DNA from: Trichinella spiralis
Lineage: Eukaryota > Nematoda > Enoplea > Trichinellida > Trichinellidae
Direction: 5' to 3'
Length of the DNA: 64,000 nucleotides
Assembly: GCA_000181795.3 (NCBI GenBank)
Contig: CM012955.1
Span: 3,640,223 to 3,704,222, forward strand
In this document: piece after piece, positions 27,969-39,131 of the stretch
Layout: each line of letters opens with the position of its first letter
Position numbering within the stretch: the stretch's first letter is position 1
The notes under the pieces: generated by a model
Database searches by the model: none
Seen by the model: the letters and a program-made list of their open reading frames with translations, nothing else
Told to the model about the DNA's origin: nothing
Translations under genes and position numbers: made by a program

Positions 27969-30900
27969 TTAAAATTTTATAAATGAAATATATACTTCAA
28001 CTATTTTCCTTTTTCTTCCAGCTTTGGCTGCAGATGATTGCGCTTGGTACATGCTCTGTTGCAACATCTTGGATGTAATTTGTGCTTCATCATCACCACC
28101 TAGCCCAGAATCGGCTGACACGAGAGATTCCGCTATTTCAATCTGAAAATACAATTCATCTTCACTAGTTTTATTTAAAAAGATTATCTTTTGTACGTAC
28201 GGTTCGCTCCAATGTCTCAGCTGTTAGAGAGGCGACAGTTGCATGTAAACGATTTGAACAAAGTACGTCTAAAATCGTAGTTGGCATAAAGCTGGGCTGT
28301 AGCAACACGGGTGACATCTGCTCAAAACCGTTTCCACAAGTAGTTTCATGTGCAGGCGCTGGCTGCTGATCAACAGATACTGCTTGTTGCTCAAAACGCA
28401 GAGAAGGAGGAGGTATTCCAAATAACTTATAGTCAATTTTTTGGATATTCTCCAATTCAATTATACCATTTATAATACGATCTAAATCAGGATCATTTGA
28501 AGGCAGAGCATTCAACAATGCTAAATCATCTGGCCGTTGTTGCTGATTTTGTGGTGGAATTGCAACACGAATACGGGGCATTTCAAAACGTCTCCTTTTT
28601 TGAGTCGGATGCTGATAATCTGCATTCATGTTATTCATATTTTGCATTCCAAACTTTGGAGCTGATGTACCCAACAGTGCCTGTTTTATTGCAGCATTTT
28701 GTTGTACTTGTGGCTGTTCTGGCTTTGCAGAAGGCACTTCAGCCAGACTTGTCATCGATGGTTCATACTCGGTCACAGATGTATCTTTAAGATAAGCCAC
28801 GATCCTCTTTATGATTTCAGCTTCATTTGGTGTTACACGTTCGACGTGACTAGTAGAAGATGCTGCGCTGTAAGGCTTTGCGACTAATGTCGCATCATAT
28901 GCCAAACGCATTTGTGACGAGCCGTTACACAGCGTGGATGGTACACTACCATTATTACTGTAAGTGGAAGCCGTTGATAAATTGCGCGGGACTTGCCGAA
29001 ATTTTGAATTACGAGTTTGTTGCACAGGTGCTATACTGCAAGTTCCAGGCGCACTCAGATTATAATTTGCCGGTATTGGTGACACGCTATTAGTTGTAGA
29101 CACTGATGGCGCATTGCAAGAATGCACCTGTTTACTATTCTGATTTTTCTTCTTTCTCCGAGGACAATATTTGTAATTAGGAAATTCCCAGATATGCATC
29201 AAATGTAACCAATAAGCTATTTGTTTATAACAGTGTTTTTTACGACGGTCGAGGGTGTTCCACTCATCACCAAGCACTCTGCTAAGCTGTGCATTGTTTT
29301 GAGATGCTTCCATTTGAGATTTATTTCGACAATGACGAGCCCATACCATAAAACTGTTTAACGGGCGACGAATTTTTTTACCATCAACGTGCTTCATGCC
29401 AGTGAGATCTGAATATGGGGTGCTGCTTTCGAGCAGCGCACTCGGTGATAATTTCCGCAAATTTTCAACAATATCCACTTTTGTAGCTGTGCTAAAACTG
29501 GCGTCATTATACGCACAGTATGTGGAGTCCAGTGGGCATTTGCATAATTCTAAAAACAGTCAATCAGTAGTGATGTTTATGTATACTGTTTACCCCTATC
29601 ATTATGCGCTAAGTTTTAATTATACATCATCTATTATAAGAATTCACTTGACTAGAGTAACAATAGTTGTTAGAAAACTGTTAGATGACAATAGCTGATG
29701 CACTAGTTAGCAAACACTTAAGACAGTCAACAAAAAACATATAGCTTTTTAGCGCCATCCTGTGTTCAAATGATCTTGATGGGGTCAGATTACATGACCT
29801 AAGCATTACAATTATTGTTTTCTGCCAACCCAACTTTACAAGATCGCCTAGCTGAAATAGCAGTGCTTGCGTATTTGTTCAAAGTTTTCAAATAGATAAA
29901 GCATGGTAGCTTTCGACCCAGTTTACACCCCCTGCTGCCGCAATTATAGAAAGATCAGTCGCTGATTACAGCATCAAGTAATGACGCTCATTCTTGACCT
30001 GTTCATACAAGAGAAACAGAACGGACTATAAAACGATCAGCCAGGTCATCTGAACAACAATTATATTTGCTGATTCATACATTTTTCAAGATTAGACAAC
30101 TGGTCGAACTTCCAATCCTAATATCTAAGATTAAGATCTAACAGAACTTTTCTCATGTGAAAAATTAAACTGAAGCAATATTTTGCTATTTTTTTCACAG
30201 AATGCCTATTTTTCAAAGAATATTGAGAAGATTTTAAATAAAAGAAGCGAATTTGAATGCCCATTATACTACTCTGCTATTTGCATGTCACTTTAATTAT
30301 GAAGATAAAAATACTAAAAATATACCTCATATCTGATTTTTTGAATATTACATTTCTAAAGACAGTAAAGTTGCGTCACTGCTACGCAATAAATCATTAT
30401 AATTATATTGATCTTTTTTTAACATACATAGATTTTTAAAACAACAATTAATTGCAACTGTAATATTTAGAAAAGTTTTTTGAGCCTAAGTGAATGATTT
30501 TTCAGTTGACAATATTATGGCAACTATGGATTATATTGTATTAAAAAATCAGAATGCTCTGTATTGTTTTATGTTACTTCATTTATTATATTTATAATCG
30601 ATGTAGTCCTATGCAGAAATAACTCTCAGGTAAGAAGAAAACAAAATGTATACATACTTCCTGTAGGAGAAATGCTCAACTGATGGTCGTCAAACATCTT
30701 CAATAATGTTGACCATACACACTGGATAGAAAGCAGCAAGACAAAAGCCAAGATCAATCGAAATGACACAGACAATTCAATAGAAGAGAAATGATGGAAA
30801 TGAGCACCGGTCCTTAGCGTGGTTGGGGATAAATTCTTCAACCTAGTTTTTCTTTTACCTGATTTGTCAGAGCTGTTCAGGAACAGTTACACACATTTTA

Positions 30901-32342
30901 TTGGCTAATTTTATAGCTAGGTGTGTTTTCATTGGATAATATTGAACTGTATTGTTTGCAGAAAGTTAGCGAGTAACATAACCCAAATATATTGAAGCCA
31001 AAATATCAGAAAACATATTTTTCATTTTGTAGCACATTTACTTCAGTAAAATAATTAATGTTCATATGTATTATTTGTTAATATGGAAAACATAACCTTC
31101 ATACAAAGAAGATGAACAATATTAACACAAATTTTAGAAAAATCTCAACTTCCTGATTCATCTGCTTTTCAGGACTAGACAACAGGTCGAAGTCTAAATC
31201 CCAATATTTGCAGTTAGATTTAGATCTAACACAACTTTTCTCATGTGAAAAAATTATACTAACTGAAGCAATATTTTGCTGTTTCTTGACAGAATGCCTA
31301 CTTTTCAAAGAATATGATGCCATTTGGAAGATTTTAAATGAAAGAAGCAAATTTGAATGTCTATTATACTACTCTGCTATTTGCATGTCACTTTAATTAT
31401 GAAGATAAAAATACTAAAAATATACCTCATATCTGATTTTTTGAATATTACATTTCTAAAGACAGTAAAGTTGCGTCACTGCTACGCAATAAATCATTAT
31501 AATTATATTGATATTTTTTAACATACTTAGATTTTTAAAACAACAATTAATTGCAACTGTAATATTTAGAAAAGTTTTTTGAGCCTAAGTGAATGATTTT
31601 TCAGTTGACAATATTATGGCGACTATGGATTATAATGTATTAAAAAATCAGAATGCTCTGTATTGTTTTATGTTACTACATTTATTGTACTTATAATCGA
31701 TGTAGTCCTATGCAGAAATAACTCTCAGGTAAGAAGAAAACAAAATGTATACATACTCCCTGTAGGAAAAATGCTCAACTGATTGTCGTCAAACATCTTC
31801 AATAATGTTGACCATACACACTGGATAGAAAGCAGCAAGACAAAAGCCAAGATCAATCGAAATGACACAGACAATTCAATAGAAGAGAAATGATGGAAAT
31901 GAGCACCGGTCCTTAGCGTGGTTGGGGATAAATTCTTCAACCTAGTTTTTCTTTTACCTGATTTGTCAGAGCTGTTCAGGAACAGTTACACACATTTTAT
32001 TGGCTAATTTTATAGCTAGGTGTGTTTTCATTGGATAATATTGAACTGTATTGTTTGCAGAAAGTTAGCGAGTAACATAACCCAAATATATTGAAGCCAA
32101 AATATCAGAAAACATATTTTTTCATTTTGTAGCACATTTTCTTCAATTAACATAATAAATGTTAATATGTATTATTAATTAATTTTGTTATTATGAAAAA
32201 CAAAACCTTCAGTATAAAAGTTAAATAATAAACAATATTGACGTAAATTTGAAAAAAATCTCAACTTACTCATTCGTTTCTTCCTTTTCATTTGCCAGAC
32301 CAATCCGCGGAGCTTTTCATATGCACTTGTGACAGTACGCAT
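27969..32342 (-). CDS. SOX-like HMG-box protein, with duplicated upstream exon
   Basis: Predicted DNA-binding transcription factor. The main exon 29549-28201 encodes an HMG box with SOX-like landmarks: RRPLNSFMVWARHCRNK, NAQLSRVLGDEWNTL and FPNYKYCPRRKKK. It is divergent from canonical RPMNAFMVW. Long Asn/Gln/Ser-rich regions follow, and the last exon 28142-27969 ends in basic GRKRKIVE. Upstream, exon 1 (32342-32270, MRTVTSAYEKLRGL) and a 201-base exon join in phase. The 201-base exon exists twice, at 31957-31757 and 30858-30658, both entering and leaving in phase 1, so either or both could be used (598 or 665 residues). That exon encodes a basic run followed by a hydrophobic stretch (FRLILAFVLLLSIQCVW), odd for a transcription factor. 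The HMG part is firm. Linkage of the upstream exons rests on phase only, and they could be a separate small gene. Confidence 0.72.
30072..32270. repeat. tandem duplication, two ~1.1-kb units
   Basis: Unit 1 (about 30072-31154) and unit 2 (about 31155-32270) align along their length, with an offset near 1.1 kb. Their first ~180 bases are clearly diverged with small indels, while the stretch from about 30256/31345 onward is almost identical. Each contains one copy of the 201-base exon of the HMG-box gene; the two encoded peptides differ at only two positions. Confidence 0.9.
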
Positions 32343-32656
32343 TATTTTGTCAAAATGAAAAATCTAAGAGAATTTTGAATTGAACCAGTGGGCATTGTCA
32401 AATTTTCATAAGACTAGCTGTTAAATCAATCATAATTTGTTTATGACCGTTTTTTGTATAAAGTTGGTAAGTTTTTGCACGTAATAAATATCAGATGGAA
32501 AAATAAAATGGCAATTTGAAATTTCACTTATTTGTATATTTGTTGCTATTTATGTAAACTGATAAAGAATGTAAACAAAAGCTTAAAATCTCTCTTGCTG
32601 AATTAATTAACAATGTCCAGTAAAGATGATGTTGTCGTTATTCAAAAGTAAAATAA

Positions 32657-33172
32657 TCAACTCGGCATTTGTACTAAGCGAATAATGTTGAGCACACACG
32701 CACACGCAGTAAGCATACTTGTAGATAATAGTGTTTCAAATACACCTGAATGAGGGAGAATGAATAACTTTGAATAAATTTTGTTGTGATTAAGCAGAAA
32801 CTTCAAAGAACACATCAATCTTTTAAAAAAGTTGACAGTCGAAGTAAGACAGCTCAAATATATGTTTAGAGGTTTATTAATTAATTTATGCAATATTTTG
32901 GCATGAATTTTTGATATTAACAAACATCCAAATGAACAAACATTTAACCATGTCTGTAAATTGAATACTATAGAAACTGAAGGTTGTTTATTTGGTGAAA
33001 AATAATTTAGTTTCAACATGCTGAAAGCGTCAACAACAGAGAACTTAAAACGTTCCAAATAAACAATCATGATTTTAAATGATAAAAAATTATTCAATTC
33101 CAATCTATATTTTAAGCAATAGCAGATCATGACAATAAGGCAAAGCAGCCCGTTAAGCAAGTGACGTGTCAT
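32657..33172 (-). CDS. hypothetical single-exon ORF, 171 codons
   Basis: Not recognised. An uninterrupted frame with a genuine ATG (33172) runs 171 codons through AT-rich DNA, where stops are expected often. The product is rich in Leu, Ile, Phe, Lys and Asn with several hydrophobic stretches and scattered Cys. It lacks a clear signal peptide or family motif. It lies 315 bases upstream of the first HMG-box exon, on the same strand. It may be a lone gene, a decayed fragment or chance. Confidence 0.25.
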   Translation of the reverse strand: MTRHLLNGLLCLIVMICYCLKYRLELNNFLSFKIMIVYLERFKFSVVDAFSMLKLNYFSPNKQPSVSIVFNLQTWLNVCSFGCLLISKIHAKILHKLINKPLNIYLSCLTSTVNFFKRLMCSLKFLLNHNKIYSKLFILPHSGVFETLLSTSMLTACACVLNIIRLVQMPS

Positions 33173-34437
33173 AGTTCAGAAACTAAATTTCTGACGTCAC
33201 CAAATTTAGATACAACATGAGCAGCAATTGTTACACAAAGAACATTTGCGTAATTTTGCACATTTTTTGCAATTTAATTTTCCTCCTTTAAAGTTAAAAA
33301 TTTTACTCCAAGGGAAATGTTTAAAGTATTTTTTTGAAAAACTGACGAATACACACTTTTATAAAAAGAGGCATTATTCAGCATTACTATTTTTAATTTT
33401 TTAAATGTTTTTTGTTTAAAGAGTTTACTTCTACACACTTATTTAGGCAATCATTTATACGTATATTGACATATACAAAAATAGCATTATTAATGTTGTA
33501 CATACCGTAAATAAGAGGTAATGCATAAAAAGGTGAAAAGCTTAAAAAGAAAATATTAAATGACCTGGACATTTAATAATGAGCAAATTTGTAAGATTAT
33601 GAAAACTCGAGAAAAAAGAAATAAATAAAACAATTGTACATTACAGCAGAGTAAACAAGTTTTGAAAATATCAAAATTGCAGCATCAATTTTGATATCTT
33701 GAAAACCGTTTAGAGAAGTGAAAGAACAGATTTTGTGAACTGAAAATGGACCCAGTGAGCAAAGCATCTCAAAAGCGTACTTCTCAGACAACGTCACATG
33801 TATAAGACGAATGCCCCATACAAGACATAGCTACAGTAAAATTTAATGATTTAGAAGGAAGAAAAGAATATGCCGGAATGAAATTCCAAACTTCGCATCG
33901 GCACCGTGGTAGATGGTACAATGGATTGACAGGTGAAATTAACAATAATATTTACCAGTTGACATCCAATTTGAGATTGCAGGCGAAAGATTGCATTTTC
34001 TTTTTTCATAATTTATTCACTTGCTTTTTCAATGCAGTATACTGTTGTAATAAATGCCTCATAAAAAAAATATTTGCATAATTTCGAAAAATTTTATATT
34101 TTTTCAAAAGAAATGTAAAAAAGAAAAAAAAATTTTTTTTTCATACGATGAAAATTTAAATGAATAATTTGGTTTTTTTGAATAATTTAATATTAAAATA
34201 TATTTTTATTAAAAAAATGTTAGAAAATTATTCATTTGTTGTTTTTGAAAATTAAGTTTAATATAATTGAAGCTTGAAGATTTTTGATAGACCGGTTGGT
34301 ATTGAACAAACAAAGATCGGAGACCAGTTGATCTTTGGTCAACAGCAGACAGACGGAGGCAGAAAGTGAGAGAGCTCGAAAAACTCAGTTTACGCCATTT
34401 GCTTTTCAGTTGAGTAAATTGGTGATATTATCTGGGC
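33173..34437. other. intergenic upstream of innexin
   Basis: AT-rich DNA with poly-A and poly-T runs (about 34110-34260). The last ~150 bases before 34438 are less AT-rich and should hold the innexin promoter and 5' UTR. The small open frames here do not link to anything. Confidence 0.55.
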
Positions 34438-35710
34438 ATGTTCATACTGTCATCGTTTTTGAAAGCACTCAAGCCCCAATATGACGACGACACAATTGAT
34501 CGGATTAACTACTATTATACGTGCTTAATTTTGATTATTTTAGCAGCTACAATCAGCGCTAAACAATACGTAGGTCAACCGATCCAATGCTGGGTACCGG
34601 CACAGTTTTCCGCATCTTGGGAACAATATGCGGAAAACTATTGTTTCGTACAGAACACTTATTGGCTTTATGCCAACCAACAAATCCCCACTGATCTCAC
34701 CGATAGATACGCTCTTCAAATTGGCTACTATCAGTGGGTGCCGTTTGTGTTGGCCATTCAAGCGGCCTTGTTTTATTTACCTTGCTTAATCTGGCGCCTG
34801 CTAAATTGGCAATCTGGTGAACGAATGTTTTATTCTTTTTTTTTTAATAACAATTTTATCAGTTCATTTAATTGCCTATTTATTATGTAATTTGATTTTT
34901 GTTCAAACAAAAATGGAGAGAAATTTCATTTCCAATTATTGTTGTTGCTGTTCAGGATTTGCTTTGAGAAATGTGATCGGCTTGGCGTCGGAGTGGAAAA
35001 ACAACAACGCTTACAATTGTCGACGAAAATTCATCCAAACGATCGCCAATTACATCGAAGATAGTATTCAGTTGCAAAATTGCCATGCAAAAAATAATCC
35101 AACTTTCAAACATGGTTATCGAATCACAATGCTGTATTTGAGTATCAAATTTGCATATTTGATCAACGCCGTCGGTCAATTGTTTTTGCTCAATGGGTTT
35201 TTGGCGCCGAAATATCAACTCTGGGGTGTGGCGATATTGGTCGATTTGATCAACGGACACCAGTGGCAATGGTCGGGCCATTTTCCCCGTGTGACGCTGT
35301 GCGATTTCGAAGTTCGCCTGTTGGGCAACTTGCACCGGTACAGTATCCAGTGCGTTTTGATGATCAACATGTTCAACGAGTGGGCGTTTTTGTTCTTGTG
35401 GTGGTGGTTGGTGTTCGTCGCTACGGCGACGGCTTGCAGTATGTTGGGCTGGATGTCGTTGATTTTTTCCAAACGGGCCTTGTTGGCTTTTGTCACCAGA
35501 TACGCGAAAGTGATGAACGCAGACGACAACCGACAACGCTGGTCGGTGATTGAGCAAAATTTGCATACGTTCACGTTCCACCATTTGCGAGTCGACGGTG
35601 TGCTGGTGATGAAAATGTTGTCGCTTCATGCGGGCAATTTGATCACCGCCGACGTGATCTGGACAATATTGGAAAATTACTTGAACAAAATTACTTCAAA
35701 AATCGATTGA
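34438..35710 (+). CDS. inx: innexin (gap-junction protein)
   Basis: Four-helix membrane protein that oligomerises into invertebrate gap junctions or hemichannels. Two exons, 34438-34816 and 34956-35710, give 377 residues. The N-terminus MFILSSFLKALKPQYDDDTI and DRINYYYTCLILIIL match innexin starts. The first extracellular loop has paired cysteines (PIQCWVPAQF and ENYCFVQNTYW), followed by the family signature YYQWVPF at the start of the second helix. The third helix and second loop include FLAPKYQLWG and FPRVTLCDFEVR, and the fourth helix is FLFLWWWLVFVATATA. The intron sits after LLNWQSG. The 3' exon is markedly GC-richer than the surrounding DNA. The family is certain; the member is not. 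Confidence 0.96.
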
Positions 35711-36473
35711 AATCTATTTTTTGAAATAAAATTTCTTTTTTTTCGAATTTGTACAAAAAGCAAAATCAATAATAACTACTTGTTGTTGTCAATCGTTTGA
35801 AAAAAAAAATTCTTTTTTTTTTCTTCTTTTTCAAGTCATATTGACACATGTGTAAAATGATTGATCGATCAATCGATTCGTAAAATTATTATTATGAAAA
35901 AGTCTACTGTAGCAGTTTGGGGGAAAGAATTTTTTTTTCTCTGTAAACAACGCTGTTTTTCTTGGCAGGGAAAATTGAAGAAAAATTTTTCAATCGAAGA
36001 AGAGAAAAATTTTTCTCCCCCACCCCCCCCCCCTTTTTCCCCTCTTTTCTCGTCACGTTGTGCAAAAACCGGTTTTCCAACGCCGAGCTGAAAGGTCAAC
36101 CAACCGACGATGTTCAACCAAGCGAACAACCGAAAGTGAAACTGAAACTGCTGCTCGAAGAGGCGAAGAAAATTTCATTTTCAAAAATAAAAAACAACAA
36201 TAAATCAAAAAATAAAATATATTTTAATATTTCTATTGATTTTTTTTTAAATTTCAATCGTAACAATAAAAAAAAAAATTTTTTTTTTGTTCACATCGGA
36301 GAGTGAGATTGTAAAAATGGAAGTTGAAAACTCGACAAAATTTGTTTGTGATCATTCCAATCGCACTCACCGGAAGCGAAAAATCCACGCTGCCTTGTCA
36401 ACAATTCGAACAACGTTACGTTGAAAAGTAGAATAATGAGAAAAGGCAGACTACACCTGGTTAGTAGGTTTGT
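35711..36473. other. low-complexity intergenic region
   Basis: The stretch between the innexin and the ZP-domain gene holds long A/T homopolymers and a C-rich run near 36017-36035. A short open stretch (about 36085-36190) reads as a charged Gln/Lys/Glu peptide but has no start or splice partners. AATAAA at 35724 is a likely innexin poly(A) signal. Confidence 0.5.
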
Positions 36474-37418
36474 TTATATTTTGTCCACTTGAGCTTCTTC
36501 TTGGCAATTGTACGTACAATTAGTACCGCAAAATTGCAAATTACAATATATGCTAATTTGATTGCTCGTCGGAAACGCCCACGCTTTCATTTTGTTGAAC
36601 AAAACTTTTTCCGAATTGGACACTTGCCAAGTTTGAAATTCACTCCAAACCCCTTTGTTCGAATGGAGCGGACAACCGCGATCGTCGCTCAGTGACAAAT
36701 TGCTGAATTGATCGCTGGCCCAACAACGACCGATTCGAAAATTGGTCGACGGACCCCGGATGCGAACCACGTAAGACAGACGTTCGCCGAGGCTCAGCTC
36801 CTTGTCGACCGGGGACCCGAACGGTCCGTCGCCCAGTTGAATTTCGGCCGTGTAATTGAAGTCGAATTTCATTTTGGCTCGAAGTTCCTGTGAGCCGAGG
36901 TGAACGTCGACTTTGACGCCGTCGAAGTTGATCACGGACGGTTTCAACTGAAGAGAATCGAGATGAGCCGCTACGGCCGGCGAGCAAATGATGAACAACA
37001 ATTGATCTTGACCGCTCAAAATTTTCACATCTCGTTGTACGATCAAGCTGTGCTGTTGGCTGTTGCCGGTAATGGTGGTGGTAGTATTCCTCTTCTTGGA
37101 GCCGGTCGACTGCTTCGACTGACATTCGTGAATCGGTATCCAAAATTGATACCTTTTCGCCACGGTACCGTTGACGAACGTACAACGGGCGTCACCGTAA
37201 TGACCGTCGCTGTATATGAGACCGTGGAACGGTTCGCTGAAGGCAATATTGAAATAGATTCTATGTTCGTCGCATTGGGCGGATTTTTCCAAAATGAAAC
37301 CACCGCCCTCTTTTTCAATTTTGCTATCACCGAATTGAACACCAACAATACCAATCAACAACAAAATTACCGTCGACCAATTTCTTCCACTTCTACTTCT
37401 TCTTTTACCGCTGTTCAT
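36474..37418 (-). CDS. secreted ZP-domain (cuticlin-like) protein, single exon
   Basis: Predicted cuticle or apical matrix component. The first in-frame Met (37418) follows an upstream stop at about 37470 and gives 314 residues. A basic N-terminus (MNSGKRRSRSGRNW) leads into a hydrophobic signal STVILLLIGIVGVQFG. Cysteines then follow a zona pellucida pattern: AQCDEHRIYF, DARCTF, HECQ and IICSP in the N half (about 45-165), and GRCWASDQ, DRGCPLH, YCNLQFCG and NCTYNC in the C half (about 235-310). The chain ends shortly after the last cysteines. There is no C-terminal membrane anchor or furin-type site, which most ZP proteins have before cleavage. A missing 3' exon is possible, though no phase-compatible one was found downstream. 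Confidence 0.82.
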   Translation of the reverse strand: MNSGKRRSRSGRNWSTVILLLIGIVGVQFGDSKIEKEGGGFILEKSAQCDEHRIYFNIAFSEPFHGLIYSDGHYGDARCTFVNGTVAKRYQFWIPIHECQSKQSTGSKKRNTTTTITGNSQQHSLIVQRDVKILSGQDQLLFIICSPAVAAHLDSLQLKPSVINFDGVKVDVHLGSQELRAKMKFDFNYTAEIQLGDGPFGSPVDKELSLGERLSYVVRIRGPSTNFRIGRCWASDQFSNLSLSDDRGCPLHSNKGVWSEFQTWQVSNSEKVLFNKMKAWAFPTSNQISIYCNLQFCGTNCTYNCQEEAQVDKI

Positions 37419-39131
37419 TTCGGCATCTCCAACGGCAGCAATGAACAAAATCCCATTCCACCGTCCAAATTAAGCAACATCACGTCAAATCACGCACGGC
37501 CCATCCGGTCAAGGACACGAACACCAGAAACCGGCACTTCTTCTTCATATCAGGTCAACTTTTACATGGAAAAAAAAATTTTCTTTTATTTTGAAATGGA
37601 CAAATAAAAAACAACCGTTTTATTTTTTATGCAAATTTTGAAAAAAAAACATTTTTTTTCCAAACTTCAAATTTCTCGCAAACAATTCCACTTGCTATCG
37701 CAATTGACAAGCTCGTTGATAGAACAACAAATTTTGTTTCAATTTCAACAACAACAACTGCGCGTATATTTACAAATTGAAAGCAAGCTGCGTTTTTTTT
37801 CCGCTTCAACGCTTTTCTCCACATCAAATGAAAAATAACAACTCGGCTGCATTTGTTGTTTGTCACAATTTCTTTGAACGAGTAAAAATTTTGAGAAACT
37901 TTTTTGTCAGCCTGTTTTTTTTCTTTTTTCAATTGTAAAATTTCCAATCGAAAAATTATTTTATTCATCGAACAACAAAACGAATAAAAATAAATATCCA
38001 CCATTCATGAAATGGAATTGCAATACGTGAGAAAGAAAAATTGCCCATTTTTACGCATCAATTCAATCGTATTATATCAAATTTGAAAAATTTCACTTTT
38101 GAAAAATTTTAATAAAAACACTTGTTTCAATTTTTTTTTTCAAATTGAACAATTTCAATTTTAACAAATGGAAATAATCCAATATATTACAGTAAACTAA
38201 AATTGACCTTCATTATCTACAAAAATGATAAACTGCTCAAAAATAAACTCGAAATTACTTTTTTCCATCATCACGATAATTACGACAATTATTTTTTTAT
38301 TATTCAAAATTTTTTTTGTAAATAAATTCACTTTACAAAAAATAAACAAAAAACAAACAAAAAGTGTAACGTAATTTTACAAAATGAAAGTCAAATCGAT
38401 TACGAGTGAAATGTGTGACTTGAAAATAATGTAAATCTTTTTCTTTTTTTGATCAAAAATAAACCGATGCTTCTTCGTCGTACATCTTCATTAGTATTCT
38501 CAATTTGGTCGGTGGTTGTACAACGTGTAAAATAGAGTTCAGTGTAATGTTTTTTTTTGTTTCATATCAATTTTGTACTATTGTGAAAATGTAAACAAAT
38601 CTAATCTTGTAATGACTGATAGGGACGTGATGGCACTTGATGCGTCAGTTTCTTTTCAACGTGATGTCAACCGCGCATCAAATTTTAATAACGAACACTA
38701 CGAAATGCCGAGGTGAAGTAGTTTTGTTTAACAGTTAACAAAAAATAAATCCTAAACAGCACTTTTCTTCCATTATCATTTTCAGAACATGGGAGTTTGT
38801 GGCAATTATTGGGCCGAATTCACCGTTGGAACACGTTTTGTACTTACTTATCGGAAAACGTTGCTGTAGTCAGTGTGTTGTCACGGTAATCGATTCGCTT
38901 TTTATTGTAAGTTGTTACGGTTGTTTTTATTGTTTTTTTATTGTTTTTTTTACATTTCGTAATTAATATCTGACGAAGAGATAATTTTTAGAAATAAATT
39001 TTCATTTTCATCCACACTCATTGGTGTTCTTTTCGATCGTATCATTTGAAAAAGTCCAACTTTTCCCATTCAGTTTAGTGGAAGAAAAAATAGTCGTCTG
39101 ATTTTGATTTCCAATTGTTACAGACAACGAG
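37419..39131. other. intergenic, divergent ZP protein / CSE1L
   Basis: AT-rich DNA with long poly-A and poly-T runs between two divergent genes. Both promoters should be here. The right part (about 38690-39131) likely includes exportin-2 5' UTR sequence. No further coding exon can be supported. Confidence 0.5.

Noticed and set aside
34952-35629. 225-codon minus-strand open frame
   Set aside because: It is antisense to innexin exon 2, whose plus-strand reading carries clear family motifs.
36900-37607. 235-codon plus-strand open frame
   Set aside because: It is antisense to the ZP-domain exon; the minus-strand reading has signal peptide and ZP cysteines, so this is a composition shadow.
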